Positions 45,748 to 57,784 of a stretch of 64,000 nucleotides of DNA are shown here, piece after piece. This stretch comes from Amia ocellicauda (taxonomy: Eukaryota > Chordata > Actinopteri > Amiiformes > Amiidae). Positions within the stretch are counted from its first letter, which is position 1, and every line of letters begins with the position of its first letter. The stretch lies in assembly GCF_036373705.1 (NCBI RefSeq), contig NW_027102749.1, positions 1-64,000 on the forward strand, written 5' to 3'. Under the pieces are notes generated by a model. The model searched no databases and had not been told where the DNA came from. It saw only the letters and a program-made list of their open reading frames with translations. Position numbers and translations under genes: made by a program.

Positions 45748-45957
45748 TTTACGTCTCCTGGGTAACTTCATCGTAGCTCTTAATACTCTCTTTCAGTCTG
45801 GAGGAGATATAATTGAAGAATTGTACACGTACCTGGCTACTTTCAACACCCTTTGCTGCACTGATATTTTTACCACCATTTCTCTTTTTTTTTATTTGCT
45901 GGATGTTCCGTCAAAACCCGCCAACCATTAAGAGGCATCATGCAGCCAGGCCTCTTG

Positions 45958-46077
45958 GCTTGCAGCCACACCGTCCTGAACGCCCCCGATCTCATCAGAT
46001 CTTGGAATTTAAACGGGGCAGGGCCTGGACAGTACTTGGATGGGTGACCTCCTGAAAATGCCAGGTGCTGCAAGCTT
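45958..46077 (+). rRNA. 5S copy 76, class III
   Basis: Duplicate of copy 59. Confidence 0.7.
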
Positions 46078-46286
46078 TTTACGTCTCCTGGGTAACTTCA
46101 TCGTAGCTCTTAATACTCTCTTTCTGTCCGGAGGAGATATAATTGAAGAATTGTACACGTACCCGGCTACTTTCAAAACCCATTACTGCACTGATATTTT
46201 TCCCTCCATTTCTCTTTTTTTTTTTTGCTCGCTGTTCCGTCAATACCCGCCAGCCTTTAAGAGACATCATGCAGCCAGGCATCTTG

Positions 46287-46406
46287 GCTTGCGGCCACAC
46301 CGTCCTGAACGCGCCCGATCTCGTCAGATCTCGGAAGCCAAACGGGGCAGGGCCTTGTCAGTACTTGGATGGGTGTCCTCCTGGATATACCAGGTGCTGC
46401 AAGCTT
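46287..46406 (+). rRNA. 5S copy 77, class III
   Basis: Duplicate of copy 60. Confidence 0.7.
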
Positions 46407-46616
46407 TTTACGTCTCCTGGGTAACTTCATCGTTGCTCTTAATACTCTCTTTCAGTCTGGAGGAGATATAATTGAAGAATTGTACACGTACCTGGCTACT
46501 TTCAACACCCTTTGCTGCACTGATATTTTTACCACCATTTCTCTTGTTTTTTATTTGCTGGATGTTCCGTCAATACCCGCCAGCCATTAAGAGACATCAT
46601 GCAGCCAGGCCTCTTG

Positions 46617-46736
46617 GCTTGCAGCCACACCGTCCTGAACGCCCCCGATCTCATCAGATCTTGGAATTTAAACGGGGCAGGGCCTGGTCAGTACTTGGAT
46701 GGGTGACCTCCTGGAAATGCCAGGTGCTGCAAGCTT
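46617..46736 (+). rRNA. 5S copy 78, class III
   Basis: Duplicate of copy 61. Confidence 0.7.
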
Positions 46737-46945
46737 TTTACGTCTCCTGGGTAACTTCATCGTAGCTCTTAATACTCTCTTTCTGTCTGGAGGAGATATA
46801 ATTGAAGAATTGTACACGTACCCGGCTACTTTCAACACCCTTTGCTGCACTGGTATTTTTCCCTCTATTTTTCTTTTTTTTTTTTGCTGGCAGTTCCGAC
46901 AATACCCGCCAGCCTTTAAGAGACATCATGCAGCCAGGCCTCTTG

Positions 46946-47065
46946 GCTTGCGGCCACACCGTCCTGAACACGCCCGATCTCGTCAGATCTCGGAAGCTAA
47001 ACGGGGCAGGGCCTGGTCAGTACTTGGATGGGAGACCTCCTGGAAATACCTGGTGCTGCAAGCTT
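46946..47065 (+). rRNA. 5S copy 79, class I
   Basis: Duplicate of copy 62. Confidence 0.87.
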
Positions 47066-47283
47066 TTTACGTCTCCTGGGAAACTTCATCGTAGCTCTTA
47101 ATACTCTCTATCTGTCTGGAGGAGATATAATTGAAGTATTGTACACGTACCCGGCTATTTTCAACAGCCTTTGCTGCACTGATATTTTTCCCTCCATTTT
47201 CCATTTTTTTTTTTTTTTTTTTTGCTGGAAGTTCCGTCAATACCCGCCAGCCTTTAAGAGACATCATGCAGCCAGGCCTCTTG

Positions 47284-47403
47284 GCTTGCGGCCACACCGT
47301 CCTGAGCGCGCCCGATCTTGTCAGATCTCGGAAGCTAAACGGGGCAGGACCTGGTCAGTACTTGAATGTGAGACCTCCTGGAAATACCAGGTGCTGCAAG
47401 CTT
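47284..47403 (+). rRNA. 5S copy 80, class II
   Basis: Duplicate of copy 63. Confidence 0.7.
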
Positions 47404-47617
47404 TTACGTCTCCTGGGTAACTTTATCGTAGCTCTTAATACTCTCTATCTGTCTGGAGGAGATATAATTGAAGTATTGTACACGTACCCAGCTACTGTCA
47501 ACACCATTTGCTGCACTGATATTTTTCCATCCATTTTTCTTTTTTTTTTTTTTTTTTGCTGGAAGTTCCGTCAATACCCGCCAACCTTTAAGAGACATCA
47601 TGCAGCCAGGCCTCTTG

Positions 47618-47737
47618 GCTTGCGGCCACACCGTACTGAATGCGCCCGATCTCGTCAGATCTCGGAAGCTAAACGGGGCAGGACCTGGTCAGTACTTGGA
47701 TGGGAGACCTCCTAGAAATACCAGGTGCTGCAAGCTT
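47618..47737 (+). rRNA. 5S copy 81, class I
   Basis: Duplicate of copy 64 with CCGTACTG for CCGTCCTG. Confidence 0.84.
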
Positions 47738-47956
47738 TTTACGTCTCCTGGGTAACTTCATCGTAGCTCTTAATACTCTCTCTCTGTCTGGAGGAGATAT
47801 AATTGAAGTATTGTACACGTATCCAGCTACTTTCAACACCCTTTCCTGCACTGATATTTTTCCCTCCATTTTTCTATTTTTTTTTTTTTTTTTTTTGCTG
47901 GAAATTCCGTCAATACCCGCCAGCCTTTAAGAGACATCATGCAGCCATGCATCTCG

Positions 47957-48076
47957 GCTTGCGGCCACACCATCCTGAATGCGCCCGATCTCGTCAGATC
48001 TCGGAAGCTAAACGGGGCAGGACCTGGTCAGTACTTGGATGGGAGACCTCCTAGAAATACCAGGTGCTGCAAGCTT
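47957..48076 (+). rRNA. 5S copy 82, class I
   Basis: Duplicate of copy 65. Confidence 0.83.
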
Positions 48077-48291
48077 TTTACGTCTCCTGGGTAACTTCAT
48101 CGTAGCTCTTAATACTCTCTTTCTGTCTCCAGGAGATATAATTGAAGAATTGTACACGTACCCGGCTACTTTCAACACCCTTTGCTGCACTGATATTTTT
48201 CCATCCATTTTTCTTTTTTTTTTTTTTTTTTGCTGGCAGTTCCGTCAATACCCGCCAACCTTTAAGAGACATCATGCAGCCAGGCCTCTCG

Positions 48292-48411
48292 GCTTGCGGC
48301 CACACCGTCCTGAATGCGCCCGATCTCGTCAGATCTCGGAAGCTAAACGGGGCAGGACCTGGTCAGTACTTGGATGGGAGACCTCCTAGAAATACCAGGT
48401 GCTGCAAGCTT
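48292..48411 (+). rRNA. 5S copy 83, class I
   Basis: Duplicate of copy 66; one base differs just upstream (GGCCTCTC). Confidence 0.86.
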
Positions 48412-48634
48412 TTTACGTCTCCTGGGTAACTTCATCGTAGCTCTTAATACTCTCTCTCTGTCTGGAGGAGATATAATTGAAGTATTGTACACGTATCCAG
48501 CTACTGTCAACACCCTTTGCTGCACTGATATTTTTCCATCCATTTTTCTTTTTTCTTTTTTTCTTTTTTTTTTTGCTGGAAGTTCCGTCAATACCCGCCA
48601 ACCTTTAAGAGACATCATGCAGCCAGGCCTTTCG

Positions 48635-48754
48635 GCTTGTGGCCACACCGTCCTGAATGCGCCCGATCTCGTCAGATCTCGGAAGCTAAACGGGGCAGGG
48701 CCTGGTCAGTACTTGGATGGGAGACCTCCTAGAAATACCAGGTGCTGCAAGCTT
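48635..48754 (+). rRNA. 5S copy 84, class I
   Basis: Duplicate of copy 67. Confidence 0.86.
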
Positions 48755-48962
48755 TTTACGTCTCCTGGGTAACTTCATCGTAGCTCTTAATACTCTCTTT
48801 CTGTCTCCAGGAGATATAATTGAAGAATTGTACACGTACCCGGCTACTTTCAACACCCTTTGCTGCACTGGTATATTTCCCTCTATTTTTCTTTTTTTTT
48901 TTGCTGGCAGTTCCGTCAATACCCGCCAGCCTTTAAGAGACATCATGCAGCCAGGCATCTCG

Positions 48963-49082
48963 TCTTGCGGCCACACCATCCTGAACGCGCCCGATCTCGT
49001 CAGATCTCGGAAGCTAAACGGGGCAGGGCCTGGTCAGTACTTGGATGGGAGACCTCCTAGAAATACCAGGTGCTGCAAGCTT
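48963..49082 (+). rRNA. 5S copy 85, class I
   Basis: Duplicate of copy 68, first base T. Confidence 0.8.
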
Positions 49083-49290
49083 TTTACGTCTCCAGGGTAA
49101 CTTCATCGTAGCTCTTAATACTCTCTTTCTGTCTCCAGGAGATATAATTGAAGAATTGTACACGTACCCGGCTACTTTCAACACCCTTTGCTGCACTGGT
49201 ATATTTACCTCTATTTTTCTTTTTTTTTTTGCTGGCAGTTCCGTCAATACCCGCCAGCCTTTAAGAGACATCATGCAGCCAGGCATCTTG

Positions 49291-49410
49291 GCTTGCGGCC
49301 ACACCATTCTGAACGCGGCCGATCTCGTCAGATCTTGGAAGCTAAACGGGGCAGGACCTGGTCAGTACATGGAAGTGAGACCTCCTGGAAATACCTAGTG
49401 CTGCAAGCTT
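49291..49410 (+). rRNA. 5S copy 86, class II
   Basis: Duplicate of copy 69; last gene of the duplicated block. Confidence 0.68.
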
Positions 49411-49540
49411 TTACGTCTCCTGGGTAACTTTATCGTAGCTCTTAATACTCTCTATCTGTCTGGAGGAGATTTAATTGAAGTATTGTACACGTACCCAGCT
49501 ACTGTCAACACCCTTTGCTGCACTGATATTTTTCCCTCCA

Positions 49541-49571
<31 letters not shown>

Positions 49572-49627
49572 GAAAGTCCGTGAATACCCGCCAGCCTTTA
49601 AGAGACATCATGCAGCCAGGCATCTCG

Positions 49628-49747
49628 GCTTGCGGCCACACCATCCTGAACTCGCCCGATCTCGTCAGATCTTGGAAGCTAAACGGGGCAGGACCTGGTC
49701 AGTACATGAATGTGAGACCTCCTGGAAATACCTGGTGCTGCAAGCTT
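49628..49747 (+). rRNA. 5S copy 87, class II
   Basis: Matches copies 9 and 25 (GAACTCG, GATCTTGG). Confidence 0.7.
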
Positions 49748-49961
49748 TTACGTCTCCTGGGTAACTTTATCGTAGCTCTTAATACTCTCTATCTGTCTGG
49801 AGGAGATATAATTGAAGAATTGTACACGTACCCGGCTACCTTCAACACGCTTTGCTGCACTGATATTTGTCCCTCCATTTTTCTTTTTTCTTTTGTTTTT
49901 TGCTGGAAGTTCCATCAATACCCTCCAGCCTTTAAGAGACATCATGCAGCCAGGCCTCTTG

Positions 49962-50071
49962 GCTTGAGGCCACACCGTCCTGAAGACGCCAGATCTCGGA
50001 AGAAAAACTGGGCAGGGCCTGGTCAGTAATTGGATGGGTGACCTCCTGGAAATACCAGGTGCTGAAAGCTT
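49962..50071 (+). pseudogene. 5S copy 88, degenerate, 10-bp deletion
   Basis: Copy 11 type with ten bases lost between GATCTCG repeats, the same event type as copy 49. Confidence 0.75.
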
Positions 50072-50291
50072 TTTACATCTCCTGGGTAACTTCATCGTAG
50101 CTCTTAATACTCTCATTCAGTCTGGAGGAGATATAATTGTAGAATTGTACATGTACCCGGCTACTTTAACCACCCTGTCCTGCACTGATATTTTTCCCTC
50201 CATTTTTCTATTTATTTATTTTTTATTTTTTGCTGGAAGTTCCGTCAATACCCGCCAGCCTTTAAGAGACATCATGCAGCCAGGCTTCTTA

Positions 50292-50410
50292 GCTTGCGGC
50301 CACACCGTCCTGAACGCGCCCGATCTCGTCAGATCTCGGAAGCTAACGGGGCAGGGCCTGGTCAGTGCTTGGATGGGTGACCTCCTGGACATACCAGGTG
50401 CTGCAAGCTT
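50292..50410 (+). rRNA. 5S copy 89, class III
   Basis: One-base box A loss as in copy 29; GTCAGTGCTTGG. Confidence 0.68.
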
Positions 50411-50628
50411 TTTACGTCTCCTGGGTAACTTTATCGTAGCTCTTAATACTCTCTTTCAGTCTGCAGGAGATATTATTGAAGAATTGTACACGTACCCGGC
50501 TACTTTCAACACCCTTTCCTGCACTGATATTTTTCCCTCCATTTTTCTATTTTTTTTTTTTTTTTTTTGCTGGAAGTTCCGTCAATACCCGCCAACCTTT
50601 AAGAGACATCATGCAGCCAGGCCTTTCG

Positions 50629-50748
50629 GCTTGTGGCCACACCGTCCTGAATGCGCCCGATCTCGTCAGATCTCGGAAGCTAAACGGGGCAGGGCCTGGT
50701 CAGTACTTGGATGGGAGACCTCCTAGAAATACCAGGTGCTGCAAGCTT
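50629..50748 (+). rRNA. 5S copy 90, class I
   Basis: T6; boxes intact. Confidence 0.86.
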
Positions 50749-50957
50749 TTTACGTCTCCTGGGTAACTTCATCGTAGCTCTTAATACTCTCTTTCTGTCT
50801 CCAGGAGATATAATTGAAGAATTGTACACGTACCCGGCTACTTTCAACACCCTTTGCTGCACTGGTATATTTCCCTCTATTTTTCTTTTTTTTTTTTGCT
50901 GGCAGTTCCGTCAATACCCGCCAGCCTTTAAGAGACATCATGCAGTTAGGCATCTTG

Positions 50958-51077
50958 GCTTGCGGCCACACCATCCTGAACGCGCCCGATCTCGTCAGAT
51001 CTCGGAAGCTAAACGGGGCAGGACCTGGTCAGTACATGAATGTGAGACCTCCTGGAAATACCTAGTGCTGCAAGCTT
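50958..51077 (+). rRNA. 5S copy 91, class II
   Basis: ATGAATGTG, A16; upstream CAGTTAGGC. Confidence 0.7.
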
Positions 51078-51300
51078 TTACGTTTCCTGGGTAACTTTAT
51101 CGTAGCTCTTAATACTCTCTCTCTGTCTGGAGGAGATATAATTGAAGTATTGTACACGTATCCAGCTACTGTCAACACCCTTTGCTGCACTGATATTTTT
51201 CCATCCATTTTTCTTTTTTCTTTTTTTTTTTTTTTTTTTTGCTGGAAGTTCCGTTAATACCCGCCAACCTTTAAGAGACATCATGCAGCCAGGCCTTTCG

Positions 51301-51420
51301 GCTTGTGGCCACACCGTCCTGAATGCGCCCGATCTCGTCAGATCTCGGAAGCTAAACGGGGCAGGGCCTGGTCAGTACTTGGATGGGAGACCTCCTAGAA
51401 ATACCAGGTGCTGCAAGCTT
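51301..51420 (+). rRNA. 5S copy 92, class I
   Basis: T6; boxes intact. Confidence 0.86.
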
Positions 51421-51631
51421 TTTACGTCTCCTGGGTAACTTCATCGTAGCTCTTAATACTCTCTTTCTGTCTCCAGGAGATATAATTGAAGAATTGTACA
51501 CGTACCCGGCTACTTTCAACACCCTTTGCTGCACTGATATTTTTCCCTCCATTTTTCTTTTTTTTTTTTTTGCTGGAAGCTCCGTCAATACCCGCCAACC
51601 ATTAAGACACATCATGCAGCCAGGCCTCTCG

Positions 51632-51751
51632 GCTTGCGGCCACACCGCCCTGAACACCCCCAATCTCGTCAGACCTCGGAAGCTGAACGGGGCAGTGCCT
51701 GTTAAGTACTTGCATGGGAGACCTGCTGGAAATAAAAGGTGCTGCAAGCAT
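51632..51751 (+). pseudogene. 5S copy 93, degenerate
   Basis: Scattered changes: CAGTGCCTGTTAAG, TTGCATGGGAGACC, AAATAAAAGG; the terminator is CATCTTAC. Confidence 0.72.
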
Positions 51752-51965
51752 CTTACGTCTCCTGAGTAACTTCATCGTAGCTCTTAATACTCTCTTTCTG
51801 TCTGGAAGAGATATAATTGAAGAATTGTACACGTACCCGGCTACTTTCAACACCCTTTGCTGCACTGATATTTTTCCCTCCATTTTTCTTTTTTCTTTTT
51901 TTTTTGCTGGCAGTTCCGTCAATACCCGCCAGCCTTTAAGAGACATCATGCAGCCAGGCGTCTCG

Positions 51966-52085
51966 GATTGCGGCCACACCATCCTGAACGCGCCCAATCT
52001 CGTCAGATCTCGGAGGCTAAACGGGGCAGGGCCTGGTCAGTACTTTTATAGGTGACCTTCTGGAAATACGAGGTACTGCAAACTT
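51966..52085 (+). pseudogene. 5S copy 94, degenerate
   Basis: Box C TTTTATAGGTGACC; GATTGCGG start. Confidence 0.72.
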
Positions 52086-52298
52086 TTTACGTCTCCTGGG
52101 TATCTTCATCGTAGCTCTTAATTCTCTCTTTCTGTCTGGAGGAGATATAATTGAAGAATTGTACACGTACCCGGCAACTTTCAACACCATTTGCTGCACT
52201 GATATTCTTGCCTCCGTTTTTCTTTTTTTTTTTTTTTTGCTGGAAATTCCGTCAATACCCGCCAGCCTTTAAGAGACATCATGCAGCCAGGCATCTCG

Positions 52299-52418
52299 GC
52301 TTGCGGCCACACCATCCTGAACACGCCCGATTTCGTCAGATCTCGGAAGCTAAACGGGGCAGGACCTGGTCAGTACTTGAATGTGAGACCTCCTGGAAAT
52401 ACCTGGTGCTGCAAGCTT
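52299..52418 (+). rRNA. 5S copy 95, class II
   Basis: TTGAATGTG, A16, GAACACG. Confidence 0.7.
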
Positions 52419-52636
52419 TTACGTCTCCTGGGTAACTTTATCGTAGCTCTTAATACTCTCTTTCAGTCTGGAGGAGATATAATTGAAGAATTGTACACAT
52501 ACCCGGCTACTTTCAACACCATTTCCTGCACTGATATTTTTCCCTCCATTTTTCTATTTTTTTTTTTTTTTTTTATGCTGGAAATTCCGTCAATACCCGC
52601 TAGCCTTTAAGAGACATCATGCAGCCAGGCGTCTCG

Positions 52637-52756
52637 GCTTGTGGCCACACCGTCCTGAACGCGCCCGATCTCGTCAGATCTCGGAAACTAAACGGGGCAG
52701 GACCTGGTCAGTACTTGGATGGGAGACCTCCTGGAAGTACCAGGTGCTGCAAGCTT
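52637..52756 (+). rRNA. 5S copy 96, class I
   Basis: GAAACTAAAC box A; GGAAGTACC; downstream ACGTCACC. Confidence 0.82.
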
Positions 52757-52972
52757 TTTACGTCACCTGGGGAACTTCGTCGTAGCTTTTAATACTCTCT
52801 TTCTGTCTGGAGGAGATTTAATTGAAGAATTGTACACGTACCCGGCTACTTTCAACACCCTTTCCTGCACTGATATTTTTCCCTCCATTTTTCCATTTTC
52901 TTTTTTTTTTTTGCTGGAAGTTCCGTCAATACCCTCCAGCCTTTAAGAGACATCATGCAGCCAGGCATCTCG

Positions 52973-53092
52973 GCTTGCGGCCACACCATCCTGAACGCGC
53001 CCGATCTCGTCAGATCTCGGAAGCTAAACGGGGCAGGACCTGGTCAGTACATGAAAGTGAGACCTCCTGGAAATACCTAGTGCTGCAAGCTT
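52973..53092 (+). rRNA. 5S copy 97, class II
   Basis: ATGAAAGTG, A16. Confidence 0.7.
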
Positions 53093-53315
53093 TTACGTCT
53101 CCTGGGTAACTTTATCGTAGCTCTCAATACTCTCTCTCTGTCTGGAGGAGATATAATTGAAGTATTGTACACGTATCCAGCTACTGTCAACACCCTTTGC
53201 TGCACTGATATTTTTCCATCCATTTTTCTTTTTTCTTTTTTTCTTTTTTTTTTTTGCTGGAAGTTCCGTCAATACCCGCCAACCTTTAAGAGACATCATG
53301 CAGCCAGGCCTTTCG

Positions 53316-53435
53316 GCTTGTGGCCACACCGTCCTGAATGCGCCCGATCTCGTCAGATCTCGGAAGCTAAACGGGGCAGGGCCTTGTCAGTACTTGGATG
53401 GGAGACCTCCTAGAAATACCAGGTGCTGCAAGCTT
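53316..53435 (+). rRNA. 5S copy 98, class I
   Basis: T6; CCTTGTC. Confidence 0.83.
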
Positions 53436-53644
53436 TTTACGTCTCCTGGGTAACTTCATCGTAGCTCTTAATTCTCTCTTTCTGTCTCCAGGAGATATAA
53501 TTGAAGAATTGTACACGTACCGGGCTACTTTCAACACCCTTTGCTGCACTGGTATATTTCCCTCTATTTTTCTTTTTTTTTTTTGCTGGAAGTTCCGTCA
53601 ATACCCTCCAGCCTTTAAGAGAAATCATGCAGCCAGGCATCTCG

Positions 53645-53764
53645 GCTTGCGGCCACACCATCCTGAACGCGCCCGATCTCGTCAGATCTCGGAAGCTAAA
53701 CGGGGCAGGACCTGGTCAGTACATGAAAGTGAGACCTCCTGGAAATACCTAGTGCTGCAAGCTT
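53645..53764 (+). rRNA. 5S copy 99, class II
   Basis: ATGAAAGTG, A16. Confidence 0.7.
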
Positions 53765-53987
53765 TTACGTCTCCTGGGTAACTTTATCGTAGCTCTCAAT
53801 ACTCTCTCTCTGTCTGGAGGAGATATAATTGAAGTATTGTACACGTATCCAGCTACTGTCAACACCCTTTGCTGCACTGATATTTTTCCATCCATTTTTC
53901 TTTTTTCTTTTTTTCTTTTTTTTTTTTGCTGGAAGTTCCGTCAATACCCGCCAACCTTTAAGAGACATCATGCAGCCAGGCCTTTCG

Positions 53988-54107
53988 GCTTGTGGCCACA
54001 CCGTCCTGAATGCGCCCGATCTCGTCAGATCTCGGAAGCTAAACGGGGCAGGGCCTTGTCAGTACTTGGATGGGAGACCTCCTAGAAATACCAGGTGCTG
54101 CAAGCTT
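53988..54107 (+). rRNA. 5S copy 100, class I
   Basis: Sister of copy 98, 672 bp downstream (two-unit repeat). Confidence 0.83.
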
Positions 54108-54315
54108 TTTACGTCTCCTGGGTAACTTCATCGTAGCTCTTAATACTCTCTTTCTGTCTCCAGGAGATATAATTGAAGAATTGTACACGTACCCGGCTAC
54201 TTTCAACACCCTTTGCTGCACTGGTATATTTCCCTCTATTTTTCTTTTTTTTTTTGCTGGCAGTTCCGTCAATACCCGCCAGCCTTTAAGAGACATCATG
54301 CAGCCAGACATCTTG

Positions 54316-54435
54316 GCTTGCGGCCACACCATCCTGAACGCGCCCGATCTTGTCAGATCTCGGAAGCTAAACGGGGCAGGGCCTGGTCAGTACTTTTATG
54401 GGTGACCTTCTGGAAATACGAGGTGTTGCAAACTT
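54316..54435 (+). pseudogene. 5S copy 101, degenerate
   Basis: Box C TTTTATGGGTGACC, like copy 94; ends GCAAACTTTTT. Confidence 0.72.
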
Positions 54436-54648
54436 TTTACGTCTCCTGGGTATCTTCATCGTAGCTCTTAATTCTCTCTTTCTGTCTGGAGGAGATATAA
54501 TTGAAGAATTGTACACGTACCCGGCAACTTTCAACACCCTTTGCTGCACTGATATTCTTGCCTCCGTTTTTCTTTTTTTTTTTTTTTTGCTGGAAATTCC
54601 GTCAATACCCGCCAGCCTTTAAGAGACATCATGCAGCCAGGCATCTCG

Positions 54649-54768
54649 GCTTGCGGCCACACCATCCTGAACACGCCCGATCTCGTCAGATCTCGGAAGC
54701 TAAACGGGGCAGGACCTGGTCAGTACTTGAATGTGAGACCTCCTGGAAATACCTGGTGCTGCAAGCTT
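54649..54768 (+). rRNA. 5S copy 102, class II
   Basis: Duplicate of copy 95. Confidence 0.7.
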
Positions 54769-54986
54769 TTACGTCTCCTGGGTAACTTTATCGTAGCTCT
54801 TAATACTCTCTTTCAGTCTGGAGGAGATATAATTGAAGAATTGTACACGTACCCGGCTACTTTCAACACCATTTCCTGCACTGATATTTTTCCCTCCATT
54901 TTTCTATTTTTTTTTTTTTTTTTTATGCTGGAAATTCCGTCAATACCCGCCAGCCTTTAAGAGACATCATGCAGCCAGGCGTCTCG

Positions 54987-55106
54987 ACTTGTGGCCACAC
55001 CGTCCTGAACGCGCCCGATCTCGTCAGATCTCGGAAACTAAACGGGGCAGGACCTGGTCAGTACTTGGATGGGAGACCTCCTGGAAGTACCAGGTGCTGC
55101 AAGCTT
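54987..55106 (+). rRNA. 5S copy 103, class I
   Basis: Duplicate of copy 96 with ACTTGTGG start. Confidence 0.8.
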
Positions 55107-55321
55107 TTTACGTCACCTGGGGAACTTCGTCGTAGCTTTTAATACTCTCTTTCTGTCTGGAGGAGATTTAATTGAAGAATTGTACACGTACCCGGCTACT
55201 TTCAACACCCTTTCCTGCACTGATATTTTTCCCTCCATTTTTCCTTTTTCTTTTTTTTTTTGCTGGAAGTTCCGTCAATACCCTCCAGCCTTTAAGAGAC
55301 ATCATGCAGCCAGGCATCTCG

Positions 55322-55441
55322 GCTTGCGGCCACACCATCCTGAACGCGCCCGATCAAGTCAGATCTCGGAAGCTAAACGGGGCAGGACCTGGTCAGTACA
55401 TGAAAGTGAGACCTCCTGGAAATACCTAGTGCTGCAAGCTT
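55322..55441 (+). rRNA. 5S copy 104, class II
   Basis: ATGAAAGTG; GATCAAGTC in loop C. Confidence 0.7.
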
Positions 55442-55664
55442 TTACGTCTCCTGGGTAACTTTATCGTAGCTCTCAATACTCTCTCTCTGTCTGGAGGAGA
55501 TATAATTGAAGTATTGTACACGTATCCAGCTACTGTCAACACCCTTTGCTGCACTGATATTTTTCCATCCATTTTTCTTTTTTCTTTTTTTCTTTTTTTT
55601 TTTTGCTGGAAGTTCCGTCAATACCCGCCAACCTTTAAGAGACATCATGCAGCCAGGCCTTTCG

Positions 55665-55784
55665 GCTTGTGGCCACACCGTCCTGAATGCGCCCGATCTC
55701 GTCAGATCTCGGAAGCTAGACGGGGCAGGGCCTTGTCAGTACTTGGATGGGAGACCTCCTAGAAATACCAGGTGCTGCAAGCTT
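55665..55784 (+). rRNA. 5S copy 105, class I
   Basis: T6; box A GCTAGACGGG; CCTTGTC. Confidence 0.82.
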
Positions 55785-55992
55785 TTTACGTCTCCTGGGT
55801 AACTTCATCGTAGCTCTTAATACTCTCTTTCTGTCTCCAGGAGATATAATTGAAGAATTGTACACGTACCCGGCTACTTTCAACACCCTTTGCTGCACTG
55901 GTATATTTCCCTCTATTTTTCTTTTTTTTTTTGCTGGCAGTTCCGTCAATACCCGCCAGCCTTTAAGAGACATCATGCAGCCAGACATCTTG

Positions 55993-56112
55993 GCTTGCGG
56001 CCACACCATCCTGAACGCGCCCGATCTTGTCAGATCTCGGAAGCTAAACGGGGCAGGACCTGTTCAGTACTTGGATGGGAGACCTCCTAGAAATAGCAGG
56101 TGCTGCAAGCTT
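55993..56112 (+). rRNA. 5S copy 106, class I
   Basis: A16; CCTGTTC; AATAGCAGG. Confidence 0.8.
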
Positions 56113-56322
56113 TTTACGTCTCCTTGGTAACTTCATCGTAGCTCTTAATACTCTCTTTCTGTCTCCAGGAGATATAATTGAAGAATTGTACACGTACCCG
56201 GCTACTTTCAACACCCTTTGCTGCACTGGTATATTTCCCTCTATTTTTCTTTTTTTTTTTTTGCTGGCAGTTCCGTCAATACCCGCCAGCCTTTAAGAGA
56301 CATCATGCAGCCAGGCATCTCG

Positions 56323-56442
56323 GCTTGCGGCCACACCATCCTGAACGCGCCCGATCTCGTCAGATCTCGGAAGCTAAACGGGGCAGGACCTGGTCAGTAC
56401 ATGAAAGTGAGACCTCCTGGAAATACCTAGTGCTGCAAGCTT
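56323..56442 (+). rRNA. 5S copy 107, class II
   Basis: ATGAAAGTG, A16. Confidence 0.7.
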
Positions 56443-56657
56443 TTACGTCTCCTGGGTAACTTTATCGTAGCTCTTAATACTCTCTATCTGTCTGGAGGAG
56501 ATATAATTGAAATATTGTACACGTACCCAGCTACTGTCAACACCCTTTGCTGCACTGATATTTTTCCATCCATTTTTCTTTTTTTTTTTTTTTTTTTGCT
56601 GGAAGTTCTGTCAATACCCGCCAACCTTTAAGAGACATCATGCAGCCAGGCTTCTCG

Positions 56658-56777
56658 GCTTGCGGCCACACCGTCCTGAACGTGCCCGATCTCGTAAGAT
56701 CTCGGAAGCTAAACGGGGCAGGACCTGGTCAGTACTTGGATGGGAGACCTCATTGAAATACCTGGTGCTGCAAGATT
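56658..56777 (+). rRNA. 5S copy 108, class I
   Basis: GAACGTG, CTCGTAAG; CCTCATTGAAATACC after box C. Confidence 0.78.
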
Positions 56778-56990
56778 TTACGTCTCCTGGGTAACTTTAT
56801 CGTAGCTCTTAGTTCTTTCTTTCTGTCTGGAGGAGATATAATTGAAGAATTGTACACGTACCCAGTTACTGTCAACACCCTTTGCTGCACTGATATTTTT
56901 CCATCCATTTTTCTTTGTTTTTTTTTTTTTGCTGGAAGTTCTGTCAATACCCGCCAACCTTTAAGAGACATCATGCAGCCAGGCCTTTGG

Positions 56991-57110
56991 GCTTGTGGCC
57001 ACACCGTCCTGAATGCGCCCGATCTCGTCAGATCTCGGAAGCTAAACGGGGCAGGGCCTGGTCAGTACTGGGATGGGACACGTCCTAGAAATACCAGGTG
57101 CTGCAAGCTT
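56991..57110 (+). rRNA. 5S copy 109
   Basis: Box C CTGGGATGGGACACGTCC. Confidence 0.72.
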
Positions 57111-57329
57111 TTTACGTCTCCTGGGTAACTTCATCGTAGCTCTTAATACTCTCTTTCTGTCTCCAGGAGATATAATTGAGGAATTGTACACGTACCCGGC
57201 TACTTTCAACACCCTTTCCTGCACTGATATTTTTCCCTCCAGTTTTCTATTTTTTTTTTTTTTTTTTTTGCTGGAAATTCCGTCAATACCCGCCAGCCTT
57301 TAAGAGACATCATGCAGCCAGGCATCTCG

Positions 57330-57449
57330 GCTTGCGGCCACACCATCCTGAACGCGCCCGATCTCGTCAGATCTCGGAAGCTAAACGGGGCAGGACCTGG
57401 TCAGTACATGAAAGTGAGACCTCCTGGAAATACCTAGTGCTGCAAGCTT
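57330..57449 (+). rRNA. 5S copy 110, class II
   Basis: ATGAAAGTG, A16. Confidence 0.7.
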
Positions 57450-57664
57450 TTACGTCTCCTGGGTAACTTTATCGTAGCTCTTAATACTCTCTATCTGTCT
57501 GGAGGAGATATAATTGAAATATTGTACACGTACCCAGCTACTGTCAACACCCTTTGCTGCACTGATATTTTTCCATCCATTTTTCTTTTTTTTTTTTTTT
57601 TTTTGCTGGAAGTTCCGTCAATACCCGCCAACCTTTAAGAGACATCATGCAGCCAGGCTTCTCG

Positions 57665-57784
57665 GCTTGCGGCCACACCGTCCTGAACGTGCCCGATCTC
57701 GTAAGATCTCGGAAGCTAAACGGGGCAGGACCTGGTCAGTAGTTGGATGGGAGACCTCATTGAAATACCTGGTGCTGCAAGATT
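57665..57784 (+). rRNA. 5S copy 111, class I
   Basis: Copy 108 type, 1,007 bp downstream; CAGTAGTTGG. Confidence 0.78.

Larger units (their letters stand above)
43998..49470 (+). repeat. Duplicated 16-gene block, copy B
   Basis: Second copy of 38326-43797, containing copies 71-86. Differences noted lie near 44584, 45384, 47636 and 48286. The match ends in the spacer after copy 86, where GATATAAGTG in block A becomes GATTTAATTG. Confidence 0.85.
54370..55910 (+). repeat. Higher-order duplicate of 52020-53560
   Basis: Copies 101-105 repeat copies 94-98 at an offset of about 2,350 bp, including the degenerate copy 94/101. Confidence 0.72.
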
